Below are positions 47,467 to 60,467 of a stretch of DNA of 64,000 nt, one piece after another. A program made the position numbers and the translations under genes. The stretch covers positions 54,107 to 118,106 of the forward strand of contig JARUPY010000295.1 of NCBI GenBank assembly GCA_029817715.1, read 5' to 3'. Under the pieces are notes generated by a model, which saw nothing but the letters and a program-made list of their open reading frames with translations, was not told the DNA's origin and searched no databases. The stretch's first letter is position 1; every line of letters begins with the position of its first letter. The stretch comes from Melastoma dodecandrum. Taxonomy: Eukaryota; Streptophyta; Magnoliopsida; Myrtales; Melastomataceae.

Positions 47467-47962
47467 ATGACATTTAGGGTTATGATCAGGAAAGGCGAGA
47501 GAGTATGGGAAGGACACGACGACGACGACAGAGGGTTGACAGGACGAACACAAGGGAGTCGATAGAGAGAAAGAAGAAGAAGAAGAAGGAGGTGGGAGAC
47601 GATCAGCAAAACAAGAACCAATAAGAATCGGAAGAAGAAGAAGATGAAGAGGTGCGCCTGTGACTTGAGAGGAAGCAATTAACAGACAGGGAAGGCGAAA
47701 GGAGGGAATCATTAAATATTATTTAATTATATTTAGCAACACCTTTTTCCACAAAGCGAAATTATCAATTACAAAGGTCTGTATAATTTTACCCCCCCCA
47801 AACTTCGGCCCCAAGTCTTCTTCTATCCCTTTCCGGAACAATTTAAAACCCTACACCAACTTAAAACACCGACCTGGAGGAAATGGACCAAACTCAAAAA
47901 AAAGTATGGGCCGGCCGAAAAGGAAATCCAATGCGTGTTTCAATAAGCAGCCTTCGGATCCA
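47467..47962. other. 5' flank of the helicase gene and 3' flank of RIBA
   Basis: (GAA)n-rich leader-like sequence lies at about 47,570-47,655. AT-rich sequence follows to the RIBA stop codon. The two genes lie head to tail on the minus strand. Confidence 0.5.
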
Positions 47963-50157
47963 TCAGCTGTTCTCATTCGCACCATCCACGTCCTTGTCGT
48001 TGCCGTACATATGTCCCATCTTCTCCTGTTTGGTCTCGAGGTATCTCCTGTTGTGGACTGTTATCGGCGTCAACAGCGGTACTCTCCCTGATATCATAAG
48101 CCCGTAGCCCTTGAGGCCGACGTACTTGGCCGGATTGTTTGTCATCAGCTTCATCGTTCTCACGCCTATCTCTCGCAGAATCTGTAGCAGCAGGTCATGT
48201 AAAAAGACGGCTTAGGGCTGAACAAAGAGATTGGTCTCACACGTTGGAGAAAAGAATACTGGGCGCCGATACCATACTCCCTCGAATCGACCGGCAAGCC
48301 GAGCTCCTCATTGGCTTCCACGGTGTCGCGACCGTCGTCCTGGAGGTTGTAGGCACGAAGTTTGTGGCCCAGACCTATCCCTCTTCCTTCATGCCCACGA
48401 AGATACACGAGCACCCCTCGGCCAGCAGCTTCGATCTGTTTCATCGCAAGTGCCAGTTGGTTCCCACAGTCCGCATCTGGCCGAGCCGAAGATGTCTCCG
48501 GTGAGGCACTCCGAGTGTACCCTCACAAGAACATCATATCCATCTCCAATATCGCCCTATACATACATCAGAGCAAGTGGATCCTGTTACCCGACAGGGT
48601 ATCACTGAGATAGCAGAGTTGTTGACAACCGAAAGGTTTACTTACCTTAACCATTGCGATGTGCTCAATACCGTCAAGCATTGAGCGGAAACAGAAGGCG
48701 CGGAAAGGCCCCCACATTGTCGGAATTGGAGCAACTGCAGCCTGCACCACTAATTTATCTCTTTTTCTCCTATAGCTGATGGTATCTAACCAGGCAAATG
48801 TGAGCTCAGATTTCTAAAATCAACAAAATACCCAAATACAAAAAGAAGAAAGATCAGACTACCGGATTAGATCAGCAATAGAAATGATTTTCAGGATTCT
48901 CAGCCTCTGCAAACTGGCGAAGCTTTGGCAGTCTAGCCATCGAACCGTCGTCATCCACTATCTCACACAAAACACCGACAGGAGCTCAATCCGGCTAACA
49001 TAGCAAGATCAACTGACGCTTCTGTGTGGCCTGCTCTTTTAAGGAACCCCGCCCTCTCTGTACTTGAGAAGGAAAACATGACCAGGGCGATTGAAGTCTT
49101 CAGGTTTGGAATCTTTTGATGCAAGTAACCGCACAGTCCTTGCTCTATCTCGAGCTGAGACACCCGTTGTGGTCCCGAATTTCGCGTCCTTAAAGAAGAA
49201 ACCATTCGTCACCAGATGTCAGATCATTAGCGCCATGGAACCCACCAGACAGAATCAAGTCAAGCCAAGCTACTTATCAATCTGATTAGAGACACAAATT
49301 CTAGTGATCTAAAAGTAGCAACTTTTTCGGTCGGCAGAGATTAGTAGTCAAACACTCAAAACTGATTGATCGACCAGCAGTGGTAAGAAAGATCAACTAA
49401 TAAAGTTCAAAGTTTGATGCCATACCACGGACACAGTAAAAGCTGTACATAGCTTTTCCTCATTCTCCTTCTGATTCACCATCAAGGGAAGCTGCAACCT
49501 CTCCAAGTCCTCTTCCTTCATGCTAACGCATACTATTCCCGTGCCATGTTTGACAATGAACGCCATAGTTTCCGGTGTTACCAGTGAAGCAGCCATTATC
49601 AAGTCTCCCTCGTTTTCTCTGTCTTCGTCAGTCAACAACAATCACCCTAACTTGCCAATTTATATTTCTGGAATCAGATAATTCAGGAGACCAGAAAAAC
49701 AAAAAAGGATGGACACAATATGGGATACAAAGCAGTTCTTTAATCAAACCTTCCCTCGACGGATGGATATCCTCAATGGCTTTCTGGTATGGTAAGAAAG
49801 CCCTCCTGTAGGCACATCAATAGGTCGTATCTCATCTTTAACAGTAGGTCAAAGCTGGTGGACTGAGTCCGTCTAACATCGGCCAAGAAACAACAGTGCC
49901 AACAACCGGCATGGGGCAAGTGAACAGTAGTTTGCCTTCCCCGATTGGTCATCAAACAATGAGAGCGTTTTTCCATGCGGAGCTCCATTGCTAGCAGAGC
50001 TTTGGAATGAATTTACTCTCCATCTCGAAAGAATACTTGACAACTGGAGTCTTACTCTGATTAAGACTTCAGATTCTGGCAAATCCTGGCTCGGGACCCA
50101 CTTTAAGCGTAAATTCGGTATATTTACCTGTTTGCATCTGTTTGACATGGCATGCAC
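47963..50157 (-). CDS. RIBA: Bifunctional RIBA: DHBP synthase plus GTP cyclohydrolase II (riboflavin synthesis), frame broken
   Basis: Minus-strand exons match plant chloroplast RIBA, which catalyses the two committed entry reactions of riboflavin synthesis. N-terminal region about 49,790-50,157; DHBP synthase part with [59 protein letters not shown] and [12 protein letters not shown] cyclohydrolase II part with [16 protein letters not shown] (zinc site), [48 protein letters not shown] and [18 protein letters not shown]. It ends [15 protein letters not shown] before a stop at about 47,963. Frame breaks: extra base in VIVVD|DEDREN (about 49,630); doubled C in GGVLKRAG (about 49,044); doubled G in RCDCG (about 48,472, inside the zinc site); irregular sequence near 49,760-49,800. 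Either a recent pseudogene or a gene with sequence errors. Confidence 0.85.
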
Positions 50158-53100
50158 AGTTACGCCCCTAATTCCAGTTTTCCACTGTCCGTCTGACCAT
50201 TAACGAGTGGAGCCAAAATAAAAGAAGAGAGAGACATAACAATCATGCCATTAAGTCTCAGCCATCCATAAATGTTTTTCATCACACAACCTCAAACTAG
50301 GATTTTTCTGTCGAGACTTACATAAAAACTAATTATCACAACAGCTTCCAAAACCCGTTCCATGGACTTGTCATGATCGATGGACACCTCCAACAAACTC
50401 ATTTCGATTTTAATGCCTCAAGATGACAGTAATTCAACCTAAAATATCTGCTTTTTGTGCACCCAATATAATGACTCTTGGTCTTGCAAACTAAATAATT
50501 GCAGGCCGACTGAAATGTCCAAGGAAACTCATTGTGAGCTGCTTATCATTCAGTACAGCGGTCAGGACAAACGACGTCCCTCACCCGATTTGGGCATCCA
50601 AATATGAAATCAACCGGGTAATCCCCTTTTTCGTAACAGAAAGGGTCATCACTAGTACATCACTCACACAAGGCGGAAGGCACAAGAAACTACAGACGAA
50701 TCTCCGTTTCAACCGATAGGCCATTACAACATTGGGGAATGGGATCAAACGAAAATGACAACCCAAAATTCTCAATCCAAAAATCCGCCAATCGAAACAG
50801 CGATTGACCTTTTCAAATTCAACCATCTCCAACAAAAAACCTAGGACGAACTTCAAGAACAAAGAGTACAAATCCCCTACGACAGCAACGCTGTAAACTC
50901 TCCACACGCACAAACATCGAATGTCGACAAGAATTAAATCAAAGAGGACGAGGTGAAGGGAGGAGTTTACGGGGGACTGGGAATAGCAGCCGGTTGGCAG
51001 GGAAAGGGAGATTGAATGTACAGACGGTGCGTCCGAAGGAAGAAGAAGGCATTTTTCCCAGTCCTCCCCACGTTTATGATCCGGATATCGTATCTGGGAC
51101 CCTCTCTCCATAGGTCCGCCGCCCTTTTCTGCGCCTTTTTCTCTAGCGCAGAAGTTTCGGATCAGATCAGGAGGACGTTGAAAAACCGGAACCAACATAT
51201 TAATAATAAATTAAACACATAAAAAAAAGAAATAACCGGACAACTATCAATTAAACCCCAAGGTAGCTCTCCGTAAAATTTGACGTGGGAAAAAAAAAAA
51301 TACTCTAGTTTCTTAGTAGAAACAAATAATAATCTTTCCGTAAAAATATGGATTCGAGTCTCACTCTAACTTTTTTTGTTAAATTTTCGTTTCTGACATT
51401 AACTTTGAATATTTTGTATTTAATTGATAAATATTAATACGATGAATTATTTATCTGACTTCCATTCTATAAACGATTTTATTCGAATATAATTATTTGT
51501 AAAAATTGAACTGTTATATTAACTTATTTCTTATAGCGTGACAATATTTCTACTGGATTGCCTTAATATTCTTCTTACGAGGGTTCATGAAACATGTTAA
51601 ATTGAGATGATTTCATCCCTTAAATTATGATAGAAGAAGAAACAATTATTGCGACGTCTATCAAATTTACGGGGAAAAAGGGGATAGTGATCGTTATGGA
51701 GAAAAGGGATAGTCCAGAAGATCAATAGTAGAACATAAAACAACAAATTCAAAATTTGTCATATTGCTGCACTAAGAAGCGAATTGGTTGTGACCCCTCT
51801 GAATGTATACTATCCCCTCTGCCTTACTTGATGAGCCAGGTATAACATCTACATTCTGCCTTATTGGACGTGATCGAAGAGAAAATCCCCCTTCTCCTGT
51901 CTTAAATATGGGGGGGGTGGGGGCGCTTCTACATTACTCTTGTTCGGCAATGACCGTACTAATGTTTCACTTGGGACCATTACTCCTGCTTCATAATGCC
52001 TTGCTAATGTTCTGGGGAAAAGTGGGTCGACACGTTACCCGGGTTGTCACTTCCCTTTCGGCCCAAATTGAAGATAGAATTGGAGATTCTCATTTCTTTA
52101 AATCCTATTTCTAAGGATTAGAAATCATTTCCAGTGCAATTCATGACCCACGTAGGAAAAAAAAAGGTAGTCAGTAAAATTATGCTACGTTGGATTACAT
52201 TCCGTACCTTCCATTACCGGCAAATCGTATATTTGAATAACACAGTTAGAATAAGATTCATAATGAGGTAAAAATTTTCACAAGTGTATGTTAAATAAAT
52301 GAAAGGACTTCAAAGTTTACGTTAAATCAATTAAAGTTCGACAAAAAATTATAGTGCGCAAGTTAAAATAATTATTACCCTAATCTTTAAATAGCGATTT
52401 AAAATTAATTCCTTTAAACCTATAATTATTTTTTTATTTTTATACAAATTAAGTGTTTTTTCTTCTCCGTTGCGATTTGCAATTTATTGATGTATGCAAA
52501 CTCTGTTGAACTATTTGATTGCAACGAACACGGGATTTTCTCGATTTTCCGGTTCGAGCATTGTGATGAGGCCACAATCGAACAACATTCGTTTGGTTTT
52601 TAGAGTAACAATACAATCAATTACGGTTTCTCAATCAATAATGGAGTGTGTTTATCACCTTCACCCTTAAAGGAGATCATTGAAACAACGAGTGTCAAGC
52701 AAAGCGAGGGACCTTCATCTTGAGGATAGAAAACCGCGAAGCTGGAGAATAAGTATTGCGCCTAAACCTAAAGAGGTAAGAGCCTTAAAACTAATAATTG
52801 AATTTTGGACTTCGTGCCTTATAATTGCGCGTTCTTTATAAATTTTATGATTATTTTTATATTTGAGTCACGTCATTATCTTAAATTATTATTAAAATCT
52901 CAGCCTTTTTTTTCTCGAGAGTCAAAAAACACGGAAAGCTATTTTTTGACTTTACACGACTTTTATACATTTCTCTTTCCACAGTTCCTATCGCTAATTG
53001 AATGTGTTTGAAAATTGTTCACTCATCTTTTTTAAGCGACGAAATGACAATAAAGTTTTCGGTTCACTGAACGAGGTTGTTTCTTCGAAGCTTCTATTTT

Positions 53101-53584
53101 CAAAATTTTATTATTTGTTCTTCATTGTATTGCACTATTAGGACTCTTTACATTATCCCATGAGCACACTAAAAATAAGTAAGTTTCTTGGAACTTTTCT
53201 TTGTAAAGAAAGCATCGATTTCGAAAAAAAGAATATTCCCTTTTATGTAATTTTGTTATTTTGATGATGAAGGTTGGTTTTGAAACTTTGGCTTTAAGAA
53301 AAACTGCTTCGAAGCTTTAGAGACGAAAAATTTTCAACCCCTTGTCACCCCTTGCATTCTGTTATCTGTATAAGATGTTCGGAAGTACCTATAAGACTGC
53401 TGAAGGGGTGAAAACATAGTAATCTCATGTAAACTTTCCTTCTTCTGATGAGAAAGAAAGTATTAATTATGGAATAAATACTACTCCAAATTTCGTGTGA
53501 ATCATTGTTTTGACAACGATAACTTCTCAAAATATCGTGATGCGAGTAAGGATGAGCTTTGGGCGACAAGGGTGGTTATTACGG
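50158..53584. other. RIBA upstream region and long AT-rich spacer
   Basis: At 50,490-51,220 GC-richer DNA probably holds the RIBA leader or promoter. A 205-codon minus-strand frame there has no recognisable domain. From 51,230 to 53,584 the DNA is AT-rich and I see no gene. A G-run (nine Gs broken once) lies at 51,910-51,920. Confidence 0.45.
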
Positions 53585-54424
53585 TGTCGGCTCGCTTTGT
53601 TGACGACCGGGCGACAAGTTGAACTCACGCTGCTTGGATAATGGTCGGATCAAGCGGACACGGCGATAGGGGCCAAAGTCCATTTGGGCGAAGCGAACAC
53701 GGTCAGGCGAAGGAGGGCTGGAGGCGAGCATGGTAACCCAAGAGGCGGTATAACGATCGGACTGAGAGATCATGAGTCTAATAAATTGGACAGCAGCCAA
53801 GCATCGCACTCTGCTCGATGCTCTCTACCCTGCTCCCACTAACTTTTCAGATCTTGTCGAGATGAAATAGTTATATTTTACACCTGTCCTATATCTTTTG
53901 AATTATTTCCCGTATATTTTTTATTTCATTCTCCTTTTATATTGGTCTTTCCTTTGGGGTGGCCTATTCATAAGCCTGTTGTCTTGTTAACATACGAGGA
54001 CAGATTATCTTGAATTTGAGACATTGAAACCCAAAAAAACTCTTTGAGTCTCTTTTCTCTTATCAACATCGGGTTTGATTCCGTGACGTCTGGCGAGATT
54101 ATCTAAGCGTTCCATTACACCGTTGGTGCGTAGCTGTATCCCGGTCGTTGGCTGCGGTCCGTTCATCCCCGAGTCCAAATACGGTGGTTGCTGTATGCGT
54201 GTGATTGTCCTTACAGGAGGAACCCGGGGCAGGGCACGTCCATCCTTCGGTGGTGGAGCTTAGCTTCATATATTATCCCGGAAGGGTTGGCCGCTGTTTG
54301 TTTATCCTTTAGGTTTCTCCAGGTTTATTATACACCCTCACCTTGCCAACCGGATTCGCCATCTTGGTTCGATTTGTGTCGTTTGCAGCAAACCCGAACC
54401 AGTCCAACTCGATCGTCCCCCGCA
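53585..54424 (+). repeat. 5' LTR of the gypsy element
   Basis: 840 bp, starting TGTCGGCTCGC and ending CCCCGCA. It contains GGGGTGGCCTAT...AAGCC, a degraded TATA region that is better kept in the other LTR, and GACAGATTATCTTGA shared with the 3' LTR. Confidence 0.8.
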
Positions 54425-57400
54425 TCGTGGTTTGGTCATATCAGAGCGCGCAAGGTTGAGTTACATGAGCGCGAACCGATTCCCGTCGTGGCGTTATGAT
54501 GTTTGGAAGAAGCTTGTTCAGTTCGCCTTGAGCAGGGAAGTCTTGAGGGAGTTGAAGCAACATAGTGCAACAGCATTCTTGGAGTAAAGTAAAAAATCTC
54601 CCGCGACAGCGTATCTCCATAAAACCCATCGTGAAGGAGTTAATCACAAACCCCCTTTAGTTGGGATGACTTAATGTGACAAACGAGCGTTCTAGGAGCA
54701 ATTCATCGAGGGGCAGCGAGAGCCTAGCTCGACCTTGTTTAATATACGCTGTGGAGACAGTCTCCTCCCGGAGTTTGACGGAAGTGCTAACATCCCGGAG
54801 GAGTTCGTCGATTTGAGCGCATAATTATTTGGGAATATGAGCGAACATATCGGAAGATCGACAAGTAAAGGCAGCAGCTTTATCACGACTCTGTAAATCT
54901 ATGGCCAGTCATATGGCTGGGAGAACCTTAACCTTCCAGCGACGAAGGGAAGGAAAGGAGAAGATCTCGCTCGAGTTAGGGAAAACGATTGAAGCGAGCG
55001 ATGAGGGGAAATGCGATTTTCTTCCTGACACGCGATACAGAACAAGACCTATTCCTCAAGCTTGAATCTCATTTAACAACAAACATGCTAGTTGTAGCGA
55101 AGTATACTGCACGAGTCTTCGATAGATGATTGATGATACAGAGCGCACTTTTATCTGAGCCTTCAAAGAAGACTATCGCTCTAGGTCTACCTTAGTAGAC
55201 CTGAAACAACAAACGTCGGCCGACGCCGGTGGAAACTGTATCAGCCGTATTGGGAGTTTTCTTCTCGGACATGTTTATGCAATTCAATTGTACCATAAAG
55301 GTTGCAGAATCAATTACGCGGAACGATGGGAGCGAGGCAGTACGCTTTTAGAGCGACACTATTAGGACGGATGCATTTTAGCAAAGGGAGCGCGTTCTAC
55401 AGAGAGATCCAAATCCCGTACGCATGGGAACAAAGGGAAAGATCGAAAAGTAGGAACCCTCATGTCACCCACCTATTCTAGTGTTGGGAGAGAAGGAATA
55501 GACAGTGATTTCAAAGTGCTTAAGTGGATTGGGCACATGTGAGAATAGTGATCCTAATCGTCGAGCGATAAACTATCATGGAGAGACCCAGGCGACAGAG
55601 GGATGGGATGGATGAACAACTTGGCGAACCACATTTCTGGGGACGTCGAAGGAAGAAGTATACTCTTGACAGTGAGTCCTGATTGAGGGAGGAGCTTTTG
55701 TGTCAACATTCGGAAATCAAGGCTCTCACAATACTGAATGCTCATGGACGAAAGAGAAGTCGACGACCAGCTGCGAAGAAAAATCCTTCCAGAACCTGTT
55801 GCACCGTGCCAGGGGAAAGTACTGTACAAGTGAGTAGTCGACAGTGGGAGTTGCCATCTAATGTGACTGTCTACCTTCATGATCGGAGAAGTTGAAGTTA
55901 TCGACCAAGGCCACATCCTCGGACCATGTCACAAGCTTCAGTGGTTGAGCAGGGGACACAGAGTGACGGTGAACAGCTCCACAAGCATAGTTCCGGTGTA
56001 CGTTGAGTGATTGCACGCAAGAGCTACCAAGATACCTGTCACGTGCTGATGTCGTAATCCTATCGAAATGAGCTTGTCACTTGACCACAGTTGGGGACAG
56101 ACCGTCGTGCAAGGTTCGACCCGACTGCGCAATGACTCGATGGGATTTGTTCAAGAATACTATACTCCATCAGTTCTTGACCAGTAAAAGATCAAACCGC
56201 CTTCTACCCCTCTTATCGACCGACAATCAACCACGTGCAATTATCCATCAAACGCGAGCATTGAATCATCCTAGTTCGACGCGAATGGAAGTAGTGTTGA
56301 TCCAAGCGATTACAAGGCGAAAGGACGAGATCTATATGCTGGATGTTGTTAGAAGGAAGGAGGAGAACAATTGCTTTTCAGCCGATATACACCTCCACAA
56401 ACTGTTCAATAAACCTCCTTCTAGAGTTTGCGGAGAGACATGTTTTCTCAAAGAGAATGATTGAAGATGCCCCGAGTGGACTTCCACCTACTTGAGTGGA
56501 TATTCAGCATCAAAATCGATCTCATCCCCTATGGAGGGAATCGTTGCCCAATCGTCCATCTTATAGATGCAACCCAGATGAGGTGGGAAAGAACGCTTTG
56601 CTAACATCGGGTGTGTATGAAGTAGCTCAGGTGAAACGTTGATTTTTTATTCGGGAGAGTCCAACCCCATGCACACATGTTTCTGTACCTATTATTTGCA
56701 ATTCTCGTTTCCCATACAGAAAGGATGGCTATGCTGTGGCGGAATGTCTGTGATCGACAAGCCCGAACGATCAATCGAAATCACCATCAAGTACATATTT
56801 CTCTACATTTCCACAACCTGATGATAGGTCTTGCATGAATTGCCATGGATCGACTGTTGTTTTACAAAGGTAGACTATGAGAAGCTCGGCTAACTTCCAT
56901 CAGACTCCGAGTGAGAGAAGGAGAAAGAATGGGAAAACTACGTTCAAGATTCTAAGTTTGGTCTACTACGGGTGGCATAGGTTCATGCCATATCGGTACT
57001 TTCAAAATCGCTCCCAGTAGTACCTTCATGCGGTACTGAATGAATCAAGTATTTCGTTCCGTGTCATTGGAAACGTGTTGACATCTGTCGTTTATATTTC
57101 GATGAGACATTCTTGTGCGGTATTATTAAGTCGCAGCGAAATGGGAGCTCACTTTTAGCAGTCATCACCGAGACAATTGTTCGAAAAGTATGAGAGAGCA
57201 GCGAATTTTTATGGGAAACAGTAAAGAAGTGTTGAGTTTCCATGACGTCGAATGCTTAGTCTTTCTGGGCTATGTTTGTGTCCGGTAATAGTATCTAAGA
57301 AGGCAAATCTACATCGGAGTTCGAGAACGAAAGCAAAGGGTCCAGGCGTATTACAGAATTGGCCAATGCCAAAACGTCAGCTCACGACTGTGCGGAGTAT

Positions 57401-59593
57401 TATCATTTCCATGGGCTTGCTTCATATCTACTCGGAGATTTCATCAATAGATTTCAACACTATTGGTCGGCCCCATTTGATTGATTGTCTTTAAACAGGA
57501 AACAACCTTAGATGGTGGTCGGTAGCAGCTCCAATTAAGCTTTGAGGAGAGCAACTCAAGCGCACTATGCGACTGATGCGAAGCTAACCTTGTGTACTAG
57601 CTCAGCTTTCCCAGATTTCGAGAAGGTATTTGAAGTTCTGTGATAACTTCTTGGAAATTGGCATTTGAGTGGTGTGCTTTTGAAGGAGGGACTTACGCGC
57701 TCCAAATTTCTCGCCTACTTCAGTGAGACAAGTTTGGGAGGTTGTCCTCTGACTAAAAACTACCCTACGTAACGACAAAGAGTTTTACTCAGATGTTGTT
57801 CGTGCTTTGGAGTCATTGGATCCACTATTTACTACCAAGGGAGTTTTGTCCTTCATTAACTGATCATTGAACGCGTTTGAAGCACATCAACTGGAACAAG
57901 ACGGAAACTCAACCGGAGACATGCGAAGTGTAGGTAGGAGTTTCTTAAATGCTTCACGTTCGTGATTTTGAGAAGCCATAAGTCAGTAGATGTGAAGAAC
58001 GTCGTAGCAACATGCTTTATTGATTGGAAGGTCCAAAATCAGGTGGCTAGAATGGTAATACCCCAAGACTCATCGAGGTGTACGAGATGCTAAAGGACGT
58101 TTGTACTCAAACCGACATGTGGACTTTGGAGAGGTATACAAGCCATGAACAGAGAAAGTCCCAGAGGAACAAACACCACCTGGTGGACGGAGATTCCTAT
58201 TTCGAGGAGTTAAGAGCTATGCATACCCGACGGAGTTTCTACCTTAGACTGAGCATGGATGATTCCGAGAGGCGGAGCATGTGAAGGAGGCACTTGCAGG
58301 GCCAACTTTTGGCGTTCAGGAAACTCACGATGATGCTACTAAGAGCACTTATATTGGCCGAAGATGGGCTTAAGGACGTTAATCACATTGATTTCACGTT
58401 CGATGGCGTCTACTTGCCAACGGGCGAAGAGTCACGTCCAACCCCAAGGACATCTACACCTCCATCATGCGAGTTGCTGATCCGACCTTGCGAGGGAAAC
58501 AGTAAAGTAGAGCATGGGATTTTCGTCCCTTAGGACTACCATGGTGTACCCAGCCGGCAAAAGGATTCCGATTATGGTAGTCTTGTGTGGATCGACTTCT
58601 CGAGGGATGGCTCATTTTATTGTCATTGTACGAAGACAGACGGTCCTTATGCCATTACTGACTCGGCACATTGCGGAGCTATCTCTACTTTCAGAGAAGT
58701 CTTGTTCGACTGCATAGAGTGCCCTCATCGGCCGTGTCACTGAATCGAGAGATGGTCCCCAAGTTTCTTAGAGCTTCTTTTATGTAACTGAACCTTAATA
58801 TCATCAAGCTCGTCACGAAGACTCATTTCAGGCACATAGTTTCATTCTTCCAGCAAACCGATGGACAAACCGATGGTGGTGAACCGTAACTAATCTGAGG
58901 AACAAATGTTTTCGCGTACAATGGAGCCAAGAACTAGGAACGGATTGTGGATATCATGCTAAGCATCACCATAGCTGAGTTCTGGCGTATAATTGAGCCT
59001 CTCACAATCAAACAATTCGGTCATTTCACTATTCGAAGTATAGCCGTATGGAATTAACCTCACAGAATTCCATGTAGAGATTTAACCTCTTGCCTACGGT
59101 AAAGATTGGTGGAGAATAACTATACACATCTACGAGTGTGAAGAAGATTGGAGTTGAAGACGCAGCACGAGAAGATTCCTCACCATCATTGAGCAATCAC
59201 ATAAAATGAAAAGTACCAAGCAAACAGGCTAATCGAAGCGACGACAAGAGTAGAAAATCTTAACTCAGGCCGACTTGGTGTGGAATTCATCTGACGGAAG
59301 AGGAGCGATCTCCCTCGGCCAGCCGAAAGAAATAAACTCCCTGCCAAGACGTTAGAAGGGCCATTCTTTTGTCATATGAGAGGAATCATCAACAATGCCT
59401 AAAAGAACTACATTGGGCCTGGAAAACTTTATATGCGCGTCATCTCCGGCAACTTTCCAATGTTCGGTGGATCTTCTGTGCCATATGAAGATGACACGGA
59501 CCCCTCGTAGATTAGATGACTAATATCTTCTTCAACACAAGAAGGTTCATGAGTAGATGGATGAGCTTAGTCCCGACAATGGTATGGTATTGG

Positions 59594-60467
59594 TGTCGCC
59601 TCGCTTGCGACGACCAGCGATCGATTAAGGTTGCACACTCATACGTAGCTGGAAAGGTCCGTGCGAGATCAAGCGACAGGGAGTGAAGGTGGCAAAGTCT
59701 TCGGGCGGTAAAGCGACATCGTATCGAGGCTGAGAAGGAGCCTAAAGTGTTGGACAAGGAACCCCCAAACGGCGAGGGTACGATTATTGACGGATCATAG
59801 GATCTGATAAATTTCAGCCCAAGCGTCGCGTCTACTACCCCTATCCTCCTGCCCCACTAACCTTTCAGATCATGTCGGGAGTGAGAAATACATTATATTT
59901 TCCTTTCTTACATCTTTTGATTTCTTATTTCCGTATATTTTATTCTCGTTTCCATTTATTACTGGACTTCTTCCTTTTTGGGGTGGCCTATATAAGCCTT
60001 TGTCTTGTAACTACTAGAAAGGACAGATTATCTTGATTCTCACAGACATTTGAAACCCAGAAACTCTTTGAGTCCATCTTTTCTCTATATCACCCCACAC
60101 CACCTGTGGATATCCTGTGGACACGAGGCGCAAGATAATCCGATGCGTCTTCGTTATAACCAAGTGGTGCGTCTAAGCTATGTATTCCTGTCTGTTGGCT
60201 GTCGTACAATTACCCCAGAGTCTCCAAATACGGTGGTCGCTCGTTGTTGTATCCTGTACGAGTTCCTGAGCAGTGGACACGATCCATCATCATCGGTGGT
60301 GGTTTAGCTTGTATTCGGCCATGTGTGCAGACTTCGTTATCTTTTACTTTCCTTCAATTTATCAACCCCCCACCCTCTAACCTGTCACCTGTATCGTCGC
60401 ATCTTTGAGGTCTCGATTGTGTCGATTTGAGGCAAACCCGAAACCATCCCCATCTTCCGTCCCCGCA
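59594..60467 (+). repeat. 3' LTR of the gypsy element
   Basis: About 874 bp, starting TGTCGCCTCGC and ending CCCCGCA. It contains GGCCTATATAAGCC (TATA box). Numerous indels relative to the 5' LTR show the insertion is old. Confidence 0.8.

Larger units (their letters stand above)
53585..60467 (+). mobile_element. Degenerate Ty3/gypsy LTR retrotransposon, 6.9 kb
   Basis: Two direct LTRs (53,585-54,424 and 59,594-60,467) frame about 5.2 kb of internal DNA. After the 5' LTR comes TTTGGTCATATCAGAGCGC (about 54,429), a damaged tRNA-Met primer site. Internal landmarks on the plus strand, all in broken frames: a reverse transcriptase C-terminal block (NWPMPK then VRSI, about 57,350-57,400; family motif W..P.....LR.FLGL) and an integrase core block (MAHFIVIVRRQT at about 58,600-58,640, then FREV near 58,690; family motif (K/R)MAHFIP..KT...LF.REVVRLHG). 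Integrase lies downstream of reverse transcriptase, the gypsy order. Many stops and indels make it inactive. Flanks TACGG and TCTCA do not form a target duplication. Confidence 0.8.

Noticed and set aside
46965..47678. Long minus-strand frame starting MLPLKSQAH with a Leu-rich segment as the helicase N-terminus
   Set aside because: The Leu-rich part comes from the GA-rich 5' flank; the family-like start is at 47,466, and the body of the protein lies in another frame.
50581..51198. 205-codon minus-strand frame upstream of RIBA
   Set aside because: No recognisable domain or family; probably leader or promoter DNA that happens to be open.
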